A stretch of 64,000 bases of DNA from an uncultured Mycoplasmatota bacterium (lineage in GTDB: Bacteria; Bacillota_I; Bacilli_A; RF39; UBA660), in NCBI GenBank assembly GCA_900549285.1, contig URNW01000003.1, forward strand, positions 23,204 to 87,203, given 5' to 3'. The notes beneath the pieces were generated by a model. The model had not been told where the DNA came from. It ran no database searches and was given only the letters and a program-made list of their open reading frames with translations. Numbering within the stretch: position 1 is the first letter of the stretch; each line of letters begins with the position of its first letter. The position numbers and the translations under genes were made by a program. Below are positions 45,705 to 55,467 of this stretch, piece after piece.

Positions 45705-47378
45705 ATGAAAAATAATAGTAATATTACGTCTATTTTTGCGTTAGGCGGATTAGGCGAAGTTGGAAAAAATATGTATATTATAACTCACAATGAAGAGATA
45801 ATAATCATTGATGCTGGTGTTATGTTCCCAGAAGATGATTTACTTGGAATTGATTATGTAATACAAGATGTTTCTTATTTAAAACAAAATGAAAATAAAA
45901 TTAAAGGTTTATTTATTACTCATGGTCATGAAGATCATATTGGAGGAATTTCTTTCCTTTTAAATAGTGTAAATATTCCTAAAATTTATGCTTCTAAAAT
46001 TGCCGCTGATCTAATTAATAAGAAATTATTAGATCGAAACATCAAATACGAAAATATAGAAATTGTAAATGAGCAAACCATTATAAAAACAAAATATTTT
46101 ACCATTGAGTTTGTAGGTACAACTCATTCAATTCCCGAATCTTTTGCTCTTGCAATACACACACCAAATGGTTTAATATTTGAAACAGGAGATTTTAAAT
46201 TTGATTTAACTCCAATTGGCCCAATGGCAAATATTCATAAAATGGCCGAGTTAGGAAAGAAAGGCGTTACTCTTCTTCTAAGTGATTCAACCAACGCTTT
46301 ATCAGAAGGCTTTTCTAAGAGTGAATCAAGTGTAGATGAAGCATTAAATGATATAGTATCTAAACATTATGGACGAGTAATCATTGCCACTTTTGCTTCT
46401 AATATTTATCGTATTAAACATATCGTAGAAACATGCCGTAAAAACAATCGTAAAATTATTGTTTTTGGTAGATCCATGGAAACAAGCATTGAACTGGCTA
46501 TGAACAACGGTTTAATTGAAGATAAGACCATATTTATTGATAATAATGAAGCTAAAAATTTAAAGAAAAATGAAATTTGTATACTATGTACAGGAACACA
46601 AGGAGAACCTCTAGCCGCATTATCTCGTATTGCTAATGGAATACATAAGCAAATTACTTTAATGCCTGATGATTTAGTTGTCTTTTCATCTTCTCCTATT
46701 CCAGGAAATGCAGCAAGTATTAATAAAGTGATTAATAAACTTTATTTAAAAGGCGTAAAAGTATACACGAATAAAACCTTTAATGATGTTCATACTTCTG
46801 GACACGCTAAAGAAGAAGAATTAAAATGGATGCTTAGAATTATTAAGCCAAAATACTTTATGCCAATGCATGGTGAATATCGTATGTTAAAACAACATGG
46901 AGAAATCGCTATTTCTTGTGATATACCCAAAGAAAATATATTTATATGTAAAAATGGTGATGTAATTAATATTAAAGATGGAATTGTTACTCGTGGAGAT
47001 ACTGTAAAAAGTGGTGATGTTTATGTTGATGGCTCTCGTATTGGGGATGTAGGAAGTCAAATTATCAAAGATCGTAAATTAATGAGTAGTGATGGAATAT
47101 TAGTAACCATATTAAATATCAATACTTTAACAAGAAAATTATTAATTAAGCCAAATGTAACAACTAGAGGTTTCATTATGGTTAATGAAAATCCTGAATT
47201 AATAAGTAAAATTGAAAGAAAAATAACAGAAATAGTAAATACTTTTCTCTCAACTTCAACTTACAATTATACCGATTTAAAAAATCAAATTATTTTAGAA
47301 CTATATCCATTTATCAATGATCTTACAGGAAGACGTCCAATTATCTTACCTGTTATTATGGAAGTAAATCAAGCCTAA
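45705..47378 (+). CDS. rnjA: Ribonuclease J1
   Basis: A 557-residue 5'-3' exo/endoribonuclease for mRNA decay and rRNA maturation. It has an intact metallo-beta-lactamase site HGHEDHIGG near residue 77, FVGTTHSIPES, ETGDFKFD (bridging Asp) and the beta-CASP motifs. HTSGHAKEEEL and MPMHGEYRML are typical of RNase J. The C-terminal domain is present. It is the active counterpart of the degenerate J2 at 35568. The ribosome site is AAAGGAAG. Confidence 0.97.
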   Translation: MKNNSNITSIFALGGLGEVGKNMYIITHNEEIIIIDAGVMFPEDDLLGIDYVIQDVSYLKQNENKIKGLFITHGHEDHIGGISFLLNSVNIPKIYASKIAADLINKKLLDRNIKYENIEIVNEQTIIKTKYFTIEFVGTTHSIPESFALAIHTPNGLIFETGDFKFDLTPIGPMANIHKMAELGKKGVTLLLSDSTNALSEGFSKSESSVDEALNDIVSKHYGRVIIATFASNIYRIKHIVETCRKNNRKIIVFGRSMETSIELAMNNGLIEDKTIFIDNNEAKNLKKNEICILCTGTQGEPLAALSRIANGIHKQITLMPDDLVVFSSSPIPGNAASINKVINKLYLKGVKVYTNKTFNDVHTSGHAKEEELKWMLRIIKPKYFMPMHGEYRMLKQHGEIAISCDIPKENIFICKNGDVINIKDGIVTRGDTVKSGDVYVDGSRIGDVGSQIIKDRKLMSSDGILVTILNINTLTRKLLIKPNVTTRGFIMVNENPELISKIERKITEIVNTFLSTSTYNYTDLKNQIILELYPFINDLTGRRPIILPVIMEVNQA

Positions 47379-47394
47379 CAAGCTTGTTTTTTTT
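47370..47394 (+). terminator. Terminator after RNase J1
   Basis: CAAGC and GCTTG pair around CTAACAA, followed by eight T. The T run merges with the -35 of the next promoter. Confidence 0.75.
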
Positions 47395-47421
47395 GACATA
47401 AACTTAATTTTAAAGTATAAT
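47393..47421 (+). promoter_or_regulatory. Promoter of the GNAT gene
   Basis: TTGACA, 17 bases, TATAAT: full consensus. Confidence 0.85.
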
Positions 47422-47448
47422 ATAGTGCCAACAAAGGAGATAATAGTT

Positions 47449-47979
47449 ATGTTTACCTTATTAGAAATATCAAATAAAGATGAAAATAGTTTAAAATTAA
47501 ATTACCTATTTGTAAAAGAAGCTTCTAAAAATGATTGGAAAAAAAGATATCAATTATCTTGCCTTTTAAAAAATATCCCTATAATTAAACAAGGAAATTT
47601 ATCGGATTATGAATACTTTAAAGCTACCGAAAAACAAAAAGCTCCTTTTGAACTAGCAAATAAAGAATATTTACTGCTAATAAATGATATTCCCGTATCA
47701 AGCGTTTATGTAATTCACAAAAATGAAAAAATAGTAGACATTACTGTAACTACTCTAGCAAAATACCGTAGAAAAGGATATGCCCAAATGGCAATACAAT
47801 TAGTTGAAGAAAAAATATTTGCAAATCCTAATATATTCTTTGCAACAATTACAGATATTACAAAAGAAAAAATCAGTTCAAAAATAGCTACTGCTTTAGG
47901 CTATACTTATCATGAAGAAACCAATACTTTTATAAAAGCAAATCCTATTTTAGAAGAAAAAATCACTCATCAATTGTAG
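47449..47979 (+). CDS. GNAT-family acetyltransferase
   Basis: A 176-residue GCN5-related N-acetyltransferase. The acetyl-CoA loop is TLAKYRRKGYAQMAIQLVEE, preceded by the beta4 strand VDITVTTL. The substrate is unknown. The start at 47449 follows AAGGAGATAATAG. The 3' end overlaps the converging ligase gene by 17 bases. Confidence 0.85.
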   Translation: MFTLLEISNKDENSLKLNYLFVKEASKNDWKKRYQLSCLLKNIPIIKQGNLSDYEYFKATEKQKAPFELANKEYLLLINDIPVSSVYVIHKNEKIVDITVTTLAKYRRKGYAQMAIQLVEEKIFANPNIFFATITDITKEKISSKIATALGYTYHEETNTFIKANPILEEKITHQL

Positions 47980-48826
47980 CGTGCCTAAGCATACCAGAAT
48001 TAGTACGTTCCAAAAAACGAACTCTAATTGTATAAATTGGTTTTACAAAATTAACATCTTTTAAAAAATTAACAAATTGACTGTTAATTTTTTTTAATTT
48101 TTTAAGCTTCTTTATAATTTCATGTTTTTTATTAACACCAACTTTACCAACATATTTTATACTTTCCTTTTTATATTCACCGAGAATCAAACTATAAGTA
48201 TTAGTCATTTCAAGATATCCAAGAATCAAAAAATTATCTACTTTAATATTTTTTATCTTTATCCAATCTAATGTTCTTTCACCAAAAAAATATAAACTAT
48301 TTTTTTTCTTAGCAACAACCCCTTCTAATCCCATTTTTTTTACTAATTGAAATAAAGCAACTCCTTTAAAATAAACTTTAGATTTCATAAAATTCAGTGT
48401 ATCATTATAACAATTTAAAATTTTTTTTCTTTCAACTAAAGTATTCTTAGTTAGATCCTTATTATCATATAAAATATCAAAAGCTATAAAAGTAACGGGT
48501 ATCTCTTCTATTAAACTTTCAGTAATACTTTTTTTTCTACTTCTTTTTTGCAATAAAGAAAAATTAGGAATTCCATTTAAAGTAGCAATAATTTCACCAT
48601 CAAAAATAACCTCATGATCTTTAACAATCTTTTGTATTTCTCTTAATTCTGGATATTTTAAAGTAACATCATTTCCATTTCGAGTTAAAATAACAAATTC
48701 TTTTTGACTCGCATATATAAAAGTTCGAAAGCCATCAAATTTAATTTCATATAAATAATTAGAATCCTGAAAAATCTTAGATTTTTCCCAAAGTAACATA
48801 GGTCTCAAGTGATAATTATGAAACAT
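47963..48826 (-). CDS. ATP-dependent DNA ligase, LigD ligase-domain type, stand-alone
   Basis: A 287-residue ligase for non-homologous end joining. The adenylation Lys is in YEIKFDGFRTFIYA (motif I KFDG). EVIFDGEIIAT is motif III, FIAFDILYDN motif IIIa, LEGVVAKKKNSLY motif IV and DWIKIKN motif V. The C-terminal OB-fold has KYVGKVGV. There is no polymerase or phosphoesterase domain, unlike full LigD. It starts inside the last 11 bases of the Ku gene. Confidence 0.92.
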   Translation of the reverse strand: MFHNYHLRPMLLWEKSKIFQDSNYLYEIKFDGFRTFIYASQKEFVILTRNGNDVTLKYPELREIQKIVKDHEVIFDGEIIATLNGIPNFSLLQKRSRKKSITESLIEEIPVTFIAFDILYDNKDLTKNTLVERKKILNCYNDTLNFMKSKVYFKGVALFQLVKKMGLEGVVAKKKNSLYFFGERTLDWIKIKNIKVDNFLILGYLEMTNTYSLILGEYKKESIKYVGKVGVNKKHEIIKKLKKLKKINSQFVNFLKDVNFVKPIYTIRVRFLERTNSGMLRHATIDE

Positions 48827-49559
48827 TTTTTAAACTAAGCTCCAAAGCAGTCATTAAATCTTTAATATTCTTAGATTTATTAGTTTTAGGTTTCTTCAAA
48901 GCTTTCCCTTCTTCTTTCAATTTAATCGCTTTTTCTATTTTTTCATGATATTCATCAACAAAATCCTCAGGTTTAAATTTCATTTTTAAAGTATTAATAA
49001 GTTGAATTGCTAAATCTAATTCTTTTTTCGTGAATTTAACTGCAGCTACTTCTTCAGGTATTATTACTTCTTCATCAAAATATAAAGTATTCATAATTAA
49101 AGAATCTCCCTTTAAACGAATTACAACATAATAAAATTTAGTCCCAATAACTGTTTTAGCAATAGCTACCCTTTTAGTTTTATTCAAGGCTTCTTTAAAT
49201 AGACTAAAAGATTTACTTTTCATATTCGTTCTTAAAACATAACTTTTTTCATAATAAATAGGATCAATTTCATTAATAGTAACAAAGCCAATAATCTCAA
49301 TCATTTTTTCATCTTCACTTTTAAGTTTATTAAATTCTTCATTTGAAAAAGGAATATACTGATCTTCTTTAATTTCATAACCACGAATGATATCTGATTG
49401 CTTCACTTCTTTCTTACAATGAGGACAATATTTAATATAACGAATTCTTGACAAGCATTTTTTATGCAATTGATTAAAAGCAATATCATTATTTTTAATA
49501 GCAGGATAGATTTCTACAGGAATATTAACAAGTCCAAAAGAAATTGTCGTTTTTTTCAT
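48816..49559 (-). CDS. ku: Ku protein, NHEJ end-binding
   Basis: A bacterial Ku of about 247 residues. It opens MKKTTISFGLVNIPVEIYPA and has FNQLHKKCLSRIRYIKYCPHC, VTINEIDPIYYEKSYVL and the core Ku beta-barrel. The C-terminus is a Lys-rich tail (KALKKPKTNKSKNIKDLM). Ku holds broken ends and recruits the ligase encoded next. The frame runs on to 49646, but ATG at 49559 follows GGTGAAG and matches family starts. It lies downstream of RNase Y on the same strand. Confidence 0.95.
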   Translation of the reverse strand: MKKTTISFGLVNIPVEIYPAIKNNDIAFNQLHKKCLSRIRYIKYCPHCKKEVKQSDIIRGYEIKEDQYIPFSNEEFNKLKSEDEKMIEIIGFVTINEIDPIYYEKSYVLRTNMKSKSFSLFKEALNKTKRVAIAKTVIGTKFYYVVIRLKGDSLIMNTLYFDEEVIIPEEVAAVKFTKKELDLAIQLINTLKMKFKPEDFVDEYHEKIEKAIKLKEEGKALKKPKTNKSKNIKDLMTALELSLKNVS

Positions 49560-49652
49560 ATATACTTCACCATTACTATTGTTAGAAAAAAAAGAATTTT
49601 TATTCCAAAAAAAAGAAAAATTAGTACTACCTAAATTTTTCTTCATCTATAT

Positions 49653-51206
49653 CTATTTTGCTTCTTCTACCGCTCTAGTCTCTCTAATAACATTAATTTT
49701 TATTGTACCAGGATATTGCATTTCAGCTTCAATTCTATCCTTAATATCTCGAGCCATCTTATAGCTTTTAGCTTCATCCACTTCCTCTGGTTTAACCATA
49801 ACTCGAATTTCTCTTCCAGCTTGAACAGCAAAAGTTTTTTCTACTCCCTCAAAGGAATTACCAATCTCCTCAAGTTGAGATAAACGCTTCATATAGTTTT
49901 CCATTGTATCATTTCTAGCACCAGGTCGAGCAGCTGATAAAGTATCGGCAATTTCTACTAACACCGAAATAACACTAGTAGCTTCTTTATCCCCATGATG
50001 TGATTCAATCGCATTGATAACAACATCATCTTCATGATATTTTCGAGCAAGATCCGCACCAATTTCCACATGACTACCTTCAACTTCAAAATCAATAGAT
50101 TTTCCAATATCATGTAAAAGTCCTGCTCGTTTTGCTAAAGCAACATTTTCACCCAATTCAGCTGCCATAAGTCCTGCCAAATTAGCAACTTCTCTCGAAT
50201 GTTGTAAAGCATTTTGACCATAACTAGTTCGATAATTAAGTTTACCAATTAACGTAATAAGTTCTGGATCCATTTTTGCTAAACCAAGATCATAAATAGT
50301 TTGATTTCCAATTTCTGTTATTTTAGTATTAATATCTTTAGAAGTTTTATCATAAACTTCTTCAATTCTAGAAGGATGAATTCGTCCATCACGAATTAAT
50401 GTTTCAATAGTTAATTTTGCAATTTCTCTTCTTAAAGGATCAAATGAAGAAATAACAATTGCCTCAGGTGTATCATCAATAATTAAATCAACACCTGTAA
50501 CACTCTCAATCGTTCTTATATTTCTTCCTTCACGACCTATCAAGCGTCCTTTCATTTCATCACTTGGCAAATCAATAGTACTAACTGTTTGCTCATTAGC
50601 CACGTCTTCTGCATATCTTTCCATACTAGAAACAATTATTTGCTTTGCCTTTTCATGAGCTTCTAATTTAGCATTTCTTTCTTGTTCTTTGATATAATCG
50701 ACAATTTCTCTTGCCATATCTTCTTCTACACGCTTCATAATTAAATCATGAGCTTTTTCTTTTGAAAACTTAGCTATTCTTTCAAGTTCTTCTAATTCTT
50801 GCTTTAAAAGTTCATCCATTTTAAGCTCTTTTTCTTGTATTTCTTTTTGTTTAACTAATAAATTATTTTCTTTTTCATCTAAAACTGTATCTCTTTTTTG
50901 TAACATTTCTTCCCTCTTATCAAGGGAACTTTCTCTTTGCAAAAGCCTACTTTCAGTCTCTTTCATTTCGGCTTTTTTCTCTTTTATTTCTTTATCTATT
51001 TCTTGTTTTAAACGATAAGATTCTTCTTTCAATTCCATTAAAGAATCTCTTTTATGTTTATCTGCCTCTTTTTTAGCATCTTCAATTAATTTATTAGCTT
51101 TACTTTCATTTCGATTATTTCTTATCACAAAAATAATAAAAACAATCAAAAACCCAACAAAAAATCCAATAATCAGAGTTAAAATGGCCATTGTGTTAAA
51201 CTCCAT
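49653..51206 (-). CDS. rny: Ribonuclease Y
   Basis: A 517-residue membrane-bound endoribonuclease that initiates mRNA decay. It has an N-terminal TM (LIIGFFVGFLIVFIIFVI), a long coiled coil (about 35-200), a KH domain (MKGRLIGREGRNIRTIE) and an HD domain (LLHDIGKSIDFE). It partners J1/J2. The ribosome site is AAGGAGAT. Confidence 0.97.
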   Translation of the reverse strand: MEFNTMAILTLIIGFFVGFLIVFIIFVIRNNRNESKANKLIEDAKKEADKHKRDSLMELKEESYRLKQEIDKEIKEKKAEMKETESRLLQRESSLDKREEMLQKRDTVLDEKENNLLVKQKEIQEKELKMDELLKQELEELERIAKFSKEKAHDLIMKRVEEDMAREIVDYIKEQERNAKLEAHEKAKQIIVSSMERYAEDVANEQTVSTIDLPSDEMKGRLIGREGRNIRTIESVTGVDLIIDDTPEAIVISSFDPLRREIAKLTIETLIRDGRIHPSRIEEVYDKTSKDINTKITEIGNQTIYDLGLAKMDPELITLIGKLNYRTSYGQNALQHSREVANLAGLMAAELGENVALAKRAGLLHDIGKSIDFEVEGSHVEIGADLARKYHEDDVVINAIESHHGDKEATSVISVLVEIADTLSAARPGARNDTMENYMKRLSQLEEIGNSFEGVEKTFAVQAGREIRVMVKPEEVDEAKSYKMARDIKDRIEAEMQYPGTIKINVIRETRAVEEAK

Positions 51207-51335
51207 TTTAATATCTCCTTATCTATATAGATTACTTAATATCTACAATTCAATTATAAATGCAAAATAAATATTAAGCAAGATAAAAGTAAAGAAAAGT
51301 ATATTTTTTATTAATTTTCAAAAATGAAGTTCTAC

Positions 51336-51366
51336 AAAAAAAGAACAAAATCACTTATTGTTCTCA
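51336..51366 (-). terminator. Terminator after recA
   Basis: On the minus strand, AGAACAA and TTGTTCT pair around TAAGTGATT, followed by T's. It includes the recA stop TGA. Confidence 0.85.
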
Positions 51367-52385
51367 TCTTTAGAGCTATTTATTCCAAAGCCATAATGTT
51401 CTCTAATTTTTCCTTCAAGTTCTTCTTTCAATTCTTTATGCTCTTTTAAATATAATTTCACATTTTCTTTACCTTGTCCAATTTTTTCACCATTATAAGA
51501 ATACCAAGCTCCACTTTTATCTAAAATATCTAAACTAGAAGCAATGTCAATAATTTCACCTTCTCTTGATACTCCCTCACCATACATAATATCTACTGTA
51601 GCTGTTTTAAAAGGTGGTGCTACCTTGTTTTTAACTACTTTAATATTCGTTTTATTTCCTACAATTTGTTCTCCTTGCTTTATTTGTTCAGCCCGTCTAA
51701 TATCCAAACGAATTGTTGCATAAAATTTTAATGCTCTTCCTCCAGGAGTAGTTTCTGGATTTCCAAACATTACTCCAACTTTTTCTCTTAATTGATTGAT
51801 AAATATAGCAGTAGTTTTTGTTTTATTGATTGTTCCAGATAACTTTCTCAATGCTTGCGACATAAGCCTTGCTTGAAGTCCAACATGACTATCTCCCATT
51901 TCTCCATCAATTTCTGCTTGAGGAACTAATGCTGCTACTGAATCAATAACAACAATATTTACAGCTTCACTGCGAACTAAAGCTTCACATATTTCTAAAG
52001 CTTGTTCTCCTGTATCTGGCTGAGATAATAAAAGCTCATTAATATCTACGCCTAAAGCTTTGGCATAAACAGGATCTAAAGCATGTTCTGCATCAATAAA
52101 AGCAGCTCTTCCTCCCAATTTTTGGACCTCAGCAATTGCCTGTAAAGCTATTGTAGTTTTACCAGAAGATTCAGGCCCATAAATTTCAATAATCCTTCCC
52201 TTAGGAAATCCTCCTACACCTAATGCAATATCCAAAGATAAAGATCCACTACTAGTAACATCAATTTTAGTATGTTCATCACTACCTAGTTTCATAATTG
52301 CCCCTGCACCAAATTGTTTTTCTATATCAGCTAAAACTTGTTCTAATGCTTTATCTTTATTCTTTTCATCTTTGATTTGTTTCAT
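51351..52385 (-). CDS. recA: Recombinase RecA
   Basis: A 344-residue strand-exchange ATPase and co-protease for LexA. Walker A is GPESSGKT near residue 65, Walker B is [10 protein letters not shown] and the L2 region is [16 protein letters not shown]. It ends with TGA, which shows the standard code. It is monocistronic with a consensus promoter and an upstream LexA-type box. Confidence 0.98.
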   Translation of the reverse strand: MKQIKDEKNKDKALEQVLADIEKQFGAGAIMKLGSDEHTKIDVTSSGSLSLDIALGVGGFPKGRIIEIYGPESSGKTTIALQAIAEVQKLGGRAAFIDAEHALDPVYAKALGVDINELLLSQPDTGEQALEICEALVRSEAVNIVVIDSVAALVPQAEIDGEMGDSHVGLQARLMSQALRKLSGTINKTKTTAIFINQLREKVGVMFGNPETTPGGRALKFYATIRLDIRRAEQIKQGEQIVGNKTNIKVVKNKVAPPFKTATVDIMYGEGVSREGEIIDIASSLDILDKSGAWYSYNGEKIGQGKENVKLYLKEHKELKEELEGKIREHYGFGINSSKDENNK

Positions 52386-52414
52386 ATTAACTGAATTCCT
52401 TTCCTGATAATTTC

Positions 52415-52443
52415 ATTTTAATATATAAAAATTTATTTGTCAA
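52415..52443 (-). promoter_or_regulatory. recA promoter
   Basis: TTGACA, 17 bases, TAAAAT on the minus strand. Confidence 0.85.
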
Positions 52444-52452
52444 GCTTTTTTT

Positions 52453-52466
52453 CGAACATTTGTTTT
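52453..52466 (-). promoter_or_regulatory. LexA-type operator upstream of recA
   Basis: On the recA strand it reads AAAACAAATGTTCG. It shares AAAACNNNNGTTCG with the box before lexA and is close to the Bacillus CGAACRNRYGTTYG site. It sits just upstream of the -35. Confidence 0.65.
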
Positions 52467-52536
52467 TATAGTCAAACTTCGACAATACTCTAAAAAACTT
52501 TTTTACACAAATTAAGCACACCTATCATATAATAAT

Positions 52537-52564
52537 TTGACATATTAAAATTTTCGTGTATAAT
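52537..52564 (+). promoter_or_regulatory. rpsD promoter
   Basis: TTGACA, 16 bases, TATAAT, followed by about 160 bases of structured leader. Confidence 0.85.
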
Positions 52565-52572
52565 TATTAATG

Positions 52573-52712
52573 CAAGTACATGGCAGTGCTTGATAAAATA
52601 CGATAATGTGTTTATAGCGAAAGTATAAAAGTAATTAGGACTGCCCAAATGAAATTATGAATATAAACTCCCTATAGTATTTTTCAAGCATCCTTTGTAT
52701 TTAGAATAATAG
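52573..52712 (+). promoter_or_regulatory. S4-binding leader RNA of rpsD (pseudoknot)
   Basis: GGCAGT (52582-52587) pairs with ACTGCC (52640-52645). The adjacent GCTTGATAAAATAC (from 52588) pairs with GTATTTTTCAAGC (52677-52689). The order A-B-A'-B' makes a nested pseudoknot, the architecture known for Bacillus S4 autoregulatory leaders. S4 protein would repress its own synthesis here. Confidence 0.75.
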
Positions 52713-52725
52713 AAAGGAGAAAATT

Positions 52726-53328
52726 ATGGCAAGATATACTGGACCAGCTTATAAAAAATCAAGAAGATTAAATTTTTCTACACTTGAAAATGGTAAAGAT
52801 TTAGCTCGTCGTCCTTATGCACCTGGAGCTCATGGCAATGATAGAAGAAAAAAATTAAGTGAATATGGTGTTCAATTACAAGAAAAACAAAAAGTAAGAA
52901 TCATGTATGGCTTAAATGAAAAACAATTCCATAAATTATTTGAAAGAGCTTCTAAAATGAAGGGTGTTACAGGTGAAATGATGTTAAGACTTCTTGAATC
53001 AAGACTTGACAACATTGTATACCGTATGGGACTTGCAAATACCAGACGTGCTGCAAGACAATTAGTAAACCATGGACATATTACTGTAAATGGTACAAAA
53101 GTTGATATCCCATCATACTCTTGTAAACCAGGAGACATTATCGCTGTTAAGGAAAATTCTTTAGATCATCCAGCAATTAAAGCAAGCTTAGAAGCTAAAG
53201 TTACTCGTCCTGCATTTGTTGAATTTGATAACAACAAAATGACTGGAACTTATGTTAGATATCCTGAAAGAAGTGAACTTAACCAAGAAATTAACGAATC
53301 ACTTATCGTTGAATTCTATAACAGATAA
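52726..53328 (+). CDS. rpsD: 30S ribosomal protein S4
   Basis: A 200-residue primary rRNA-binding protein. The N-terminus is [18 protein letters not shown] without a Zn-binding Cys set (C-minus form). The S4 domain (about 90-150) reads [31 protein letters not shown]. It is monocistronic and preceded by a structured leader. The ribosome site is GAAAGGAGA. Confidence 0.98.
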   Translation: MARYTGPAYKKSRRLNFSTLENGKDLARRPYAPGAHGNDRRKKLSEYGVQLQEKQKVRIMYGLNEKQFHKLFERASKMKGVTGEMMLRLLESRLDNIVYRMGLANTRRAARQLVNHGHITVNGTKVDIPSYSCKPGDIIAVKENSLDHPAIKASLEAKVTRPAFVEFDNNKMTGTYVRYPERSELNQEINESLIVEFYNR

Positions 53329-53335
53329 TAATTTA

Positions 53336-53366
53336 AAAACTACCATTTTTTTAGGTAGTTTTTTTC
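53336..53366 (+). terminator. Terminator after rpsD
   Basis: AAAACTACC and GGTAGTTTTT pair around an A/T loop, followed by T's. Confidence 0.9.
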
Positions 53367-53496
53367 ATGGCTAAAGAAGTTTCATCTAAAAAAGAAATAA
53401 AGAATTAGCCTGTTCATTAGGTGAAAGTACCTATTCCTTTAAAAGAAGTAGAGCAATGCATATAATTACCAATTACACCTGCTACTTCCATAAACA

Positions 53497-54141
53497 TCAC
53501 AATAAATCAATTCCTCCAAAAATAGTTGTATGATTAATATAAATGGTTATATTACTATCTTTATTACCATAATACTTATTTTCTATTCCACCAAAAAATG
53601 GAACACCATTAATTTCTAATTTCACATCTTTAGGAAGACATATATCAATTCCTCCAAATAAACAGAAACAATCAATAACTAAATCTTTCTTTAAATCCAC
53701 ATCTCTTAAATCCAATTCTACTCCGCCAAATACAGAAGTAATCTTAAAATCATTTTTTATTTCCTTTATAATTTCATCTATTCCTGAAAAGACAGCTACA
53801 TATTCTTTAGCATTTGCCCCAGCACATCTTGTTTTTTTATTTTTAAATATAATAGATAAACCAACAACGATAATGATTAAAGGCATAAAAATTTTCCAAA
53901 TAACACTCCACTCAATAATCTCTTGACTAGCAAGTAACATAAGAACCCCTAAAACTAAAGCTAAAAAAGAACATCCGATACTTTCTTTTTTAAATAAACC
54001 AATAAAAGAAGGAATAATCAAAAATAAAGTCCACCAACCATCAAAGAAAAATGAAAAATCCCACCATTCCATATTTTTTCCTAAAAATAAGATACCTACA
54101 ATAATAAGTAGCAACCCCCAAAAAACATTTCTTCTATTCAT
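53497..54141 (-). CDS. LiaF-like membrane protein
   Basis: A 214-residue protein. Four short TM segments lie in the first 110 residues, with N-terminus NVFWGLLLIIVGILFLGKNM typical of DUF5668/LiaF. The C-terminal repetitive beta-solenoid carries FGG motifs (VFGGVELDLRDV, LFGGIDICLPK, FFGGIENKYYG, IFGGIDLL), the LiaF C-terminal fold. LiaF restrains the LiaRS envelope-stress system, but no LiaRS genes are next to it. The ribosome site is AGGAGG. Confidence 0.85.
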   Translation of the reverse strand: MNRRNVFWGLLLIIVGILFLGKNMEWWDFSFFFDGWWTLFLIIPSFIGLFKKESIGCSFLALVLGVLMLLASQEIIEWSVIWKIFMPLIIIVVGLSIIFKNKKTRCAGANAKEYVAVFSGIDEIIKEIKNDFKITSVFGGVELDLRDVDLKKDLVIDCFCLFGGIDICLPKDVKLEINGVPFFGGIENKYYGNKDSNITIYINHTTIFGGIDLL

Positions 54142-54174
54142 AAAACACCTCCTCTAAATTATACCGAATAAAAC

Positions 54175-54200
54175 AAAAAAAAGCCACTAAAATGGCTAAT
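54175..54200 (-). terminator. Terminator after the M16 pair
   Basis: On the minus strand, AGCCA TTTTAG TGGCT followed by T's. Confidence 0.85.
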
Positions 54201-55467
54201 TTTGCTTTTTCATTTTGACAACTGTCATTTCCTTTATATCAAAACCATCTATAACATTCATTACTTCATCAAAAGTAATACTTTCATAAATCTCTTTCAA
54301 ATTTGGAATAAGCTGTTTGTAATATATCAAATAATTTTGAATCATATTATTAACATTTTCCACATCTTCATAACTAAGAACTAAAGTAGCAATAGAAGAA
54401 TGAATCTTTCTTTTAAGCTCAACTTCATCTATAATTAAATGATTTAATGCTTCAATAATTCTTTTTATAGCTTCATCTAAAATTTTACTTTCTACAGTAA
54501 CATCAATTATAACATATTCATCTAATATAAATCTAGAAGCCGTTAAAAACGTAATAATATTATTTTGTAATAGTTCTTCTTTTAAATCAGAAGAATCTCC
54601 AAAATTACTAGATAAAATAATATTTAAAATAATATTAAGCTTAATATTATCTAAATCTTTGAATTTCTTTCTAGGAATTTTAACACCTATTTTTGCCTTT
54701 TCAACTTCTACATTAGCTAGCACTTCTACATCCTTAGAAACCACATTTCTAGGCTCTTTAACAAGTGTTATATTTGGCTCTAAATAAGGTTGAAACTCTT
54801 TAGACTCTAAATTATCATTTACCATCTGCTCTATTTCATATGGATTTACATTTCCTGTAATAATTAAAAACATATTTTTCGGATGATAAAAAGTACGATA
54901 AATAAGTTCTATATCCTCTATTTCAATTTTTTTAATATCACTAACTTCACCTGTAATTAAATATTTATACTTTTCTTTATGATACATAGCCTTATTAAAA
55001 GCAAAATATAACTGATTATATGGTTGATCTTTCCCCATATTAATCTCTGATGTTATAATTCCTTTTTCTTTTTTTATCATATCCTTTGTAAAATAAGGAT
55101 TATAAACATAATCTAATAAACAATTTAAATTTTCCTTAATTTTACTAGTACCATATACTAAATAACTAGTATACTGAAAAGTAGTAAAAGCATTAATATC
55201 GCTTCCTAAAGGATCAAATAAATCATTTGCTGTTGTATCTTTATCAACATTAAACTTAATATGTTCCATAAAATGAGCTATTCCTTGAGGTACTTTATAT
55301 TTTTTACCCTCAACACTAAATTCAGTATGTATAGATCCATAACGTACATTTAAAGATAAATAAAAGCTTTTTGCATATTCATTTTTCCAAATATAAATAG
55401 GAAGACCACATTTAGAAATAGTAAAATAAATTTCTTCATCAATTCCCTTAATCTTAATTATCTCCAT
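54196..55467 (-). CDS. M16-family zinc peptidase, YmfH-like
   Basis: A 423-residue insulinase-family protein. The inverted zinc motif HxxEH is present as HFMEH in VPQGIAHFMEHIKFN, and a downstream Glu lies in ITSEINMG. YmfH/YmfF-type pairs are known in Bacillus, where a nearby ymfI-type step modifies EF-P. The start has GGGGGAGG and overlaps the preceding M16 gene by 14 bases, so the products probably form a heterodimer. Confidence 0.88.
   Translation of the reverse strand: MEIIKIKGIDEEIYFTISKCGLPIYIWKNEYAKSFYLSLNVRYGSIHTEFSVEGKKYKVPQGIAHFMEHIKFNVDKDTTANDLFDPLGSDINAFTTFQYTSYLVYGTSKIKENLNCLLDYVYNPYFTKDMIKKEKGIITSEINMGKDQPYNQLYFAFNKAMYHKEKYKYLITGEVSDIKKIEIEDIELIYRTFYHPKNMFLIITGNVNPYEIEQMVNDNLESKEFQPYLEPNITLVKEPRNVVSKDVEVLANVEVEKAKIGVKIPRKKFKDLDNIKLNIILNIILSSNFGDSSDLKEELLQNNIITFLTASRFILDEYVIIDVTVESKILDEAIKRIIEALNHLIIDEVELKRKIHSSIATLVLSYEDVENVNNMIQNYLIYYKQLIPNLKEIYESITFDEVMNVIDGFDIKEMTVVKMKKQN

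Noticed and set aside
53364..53496. Short frame after rpsD (MAKEVSSKKEIKN)
   Set aside because: No ribosome site and only 13 residues.
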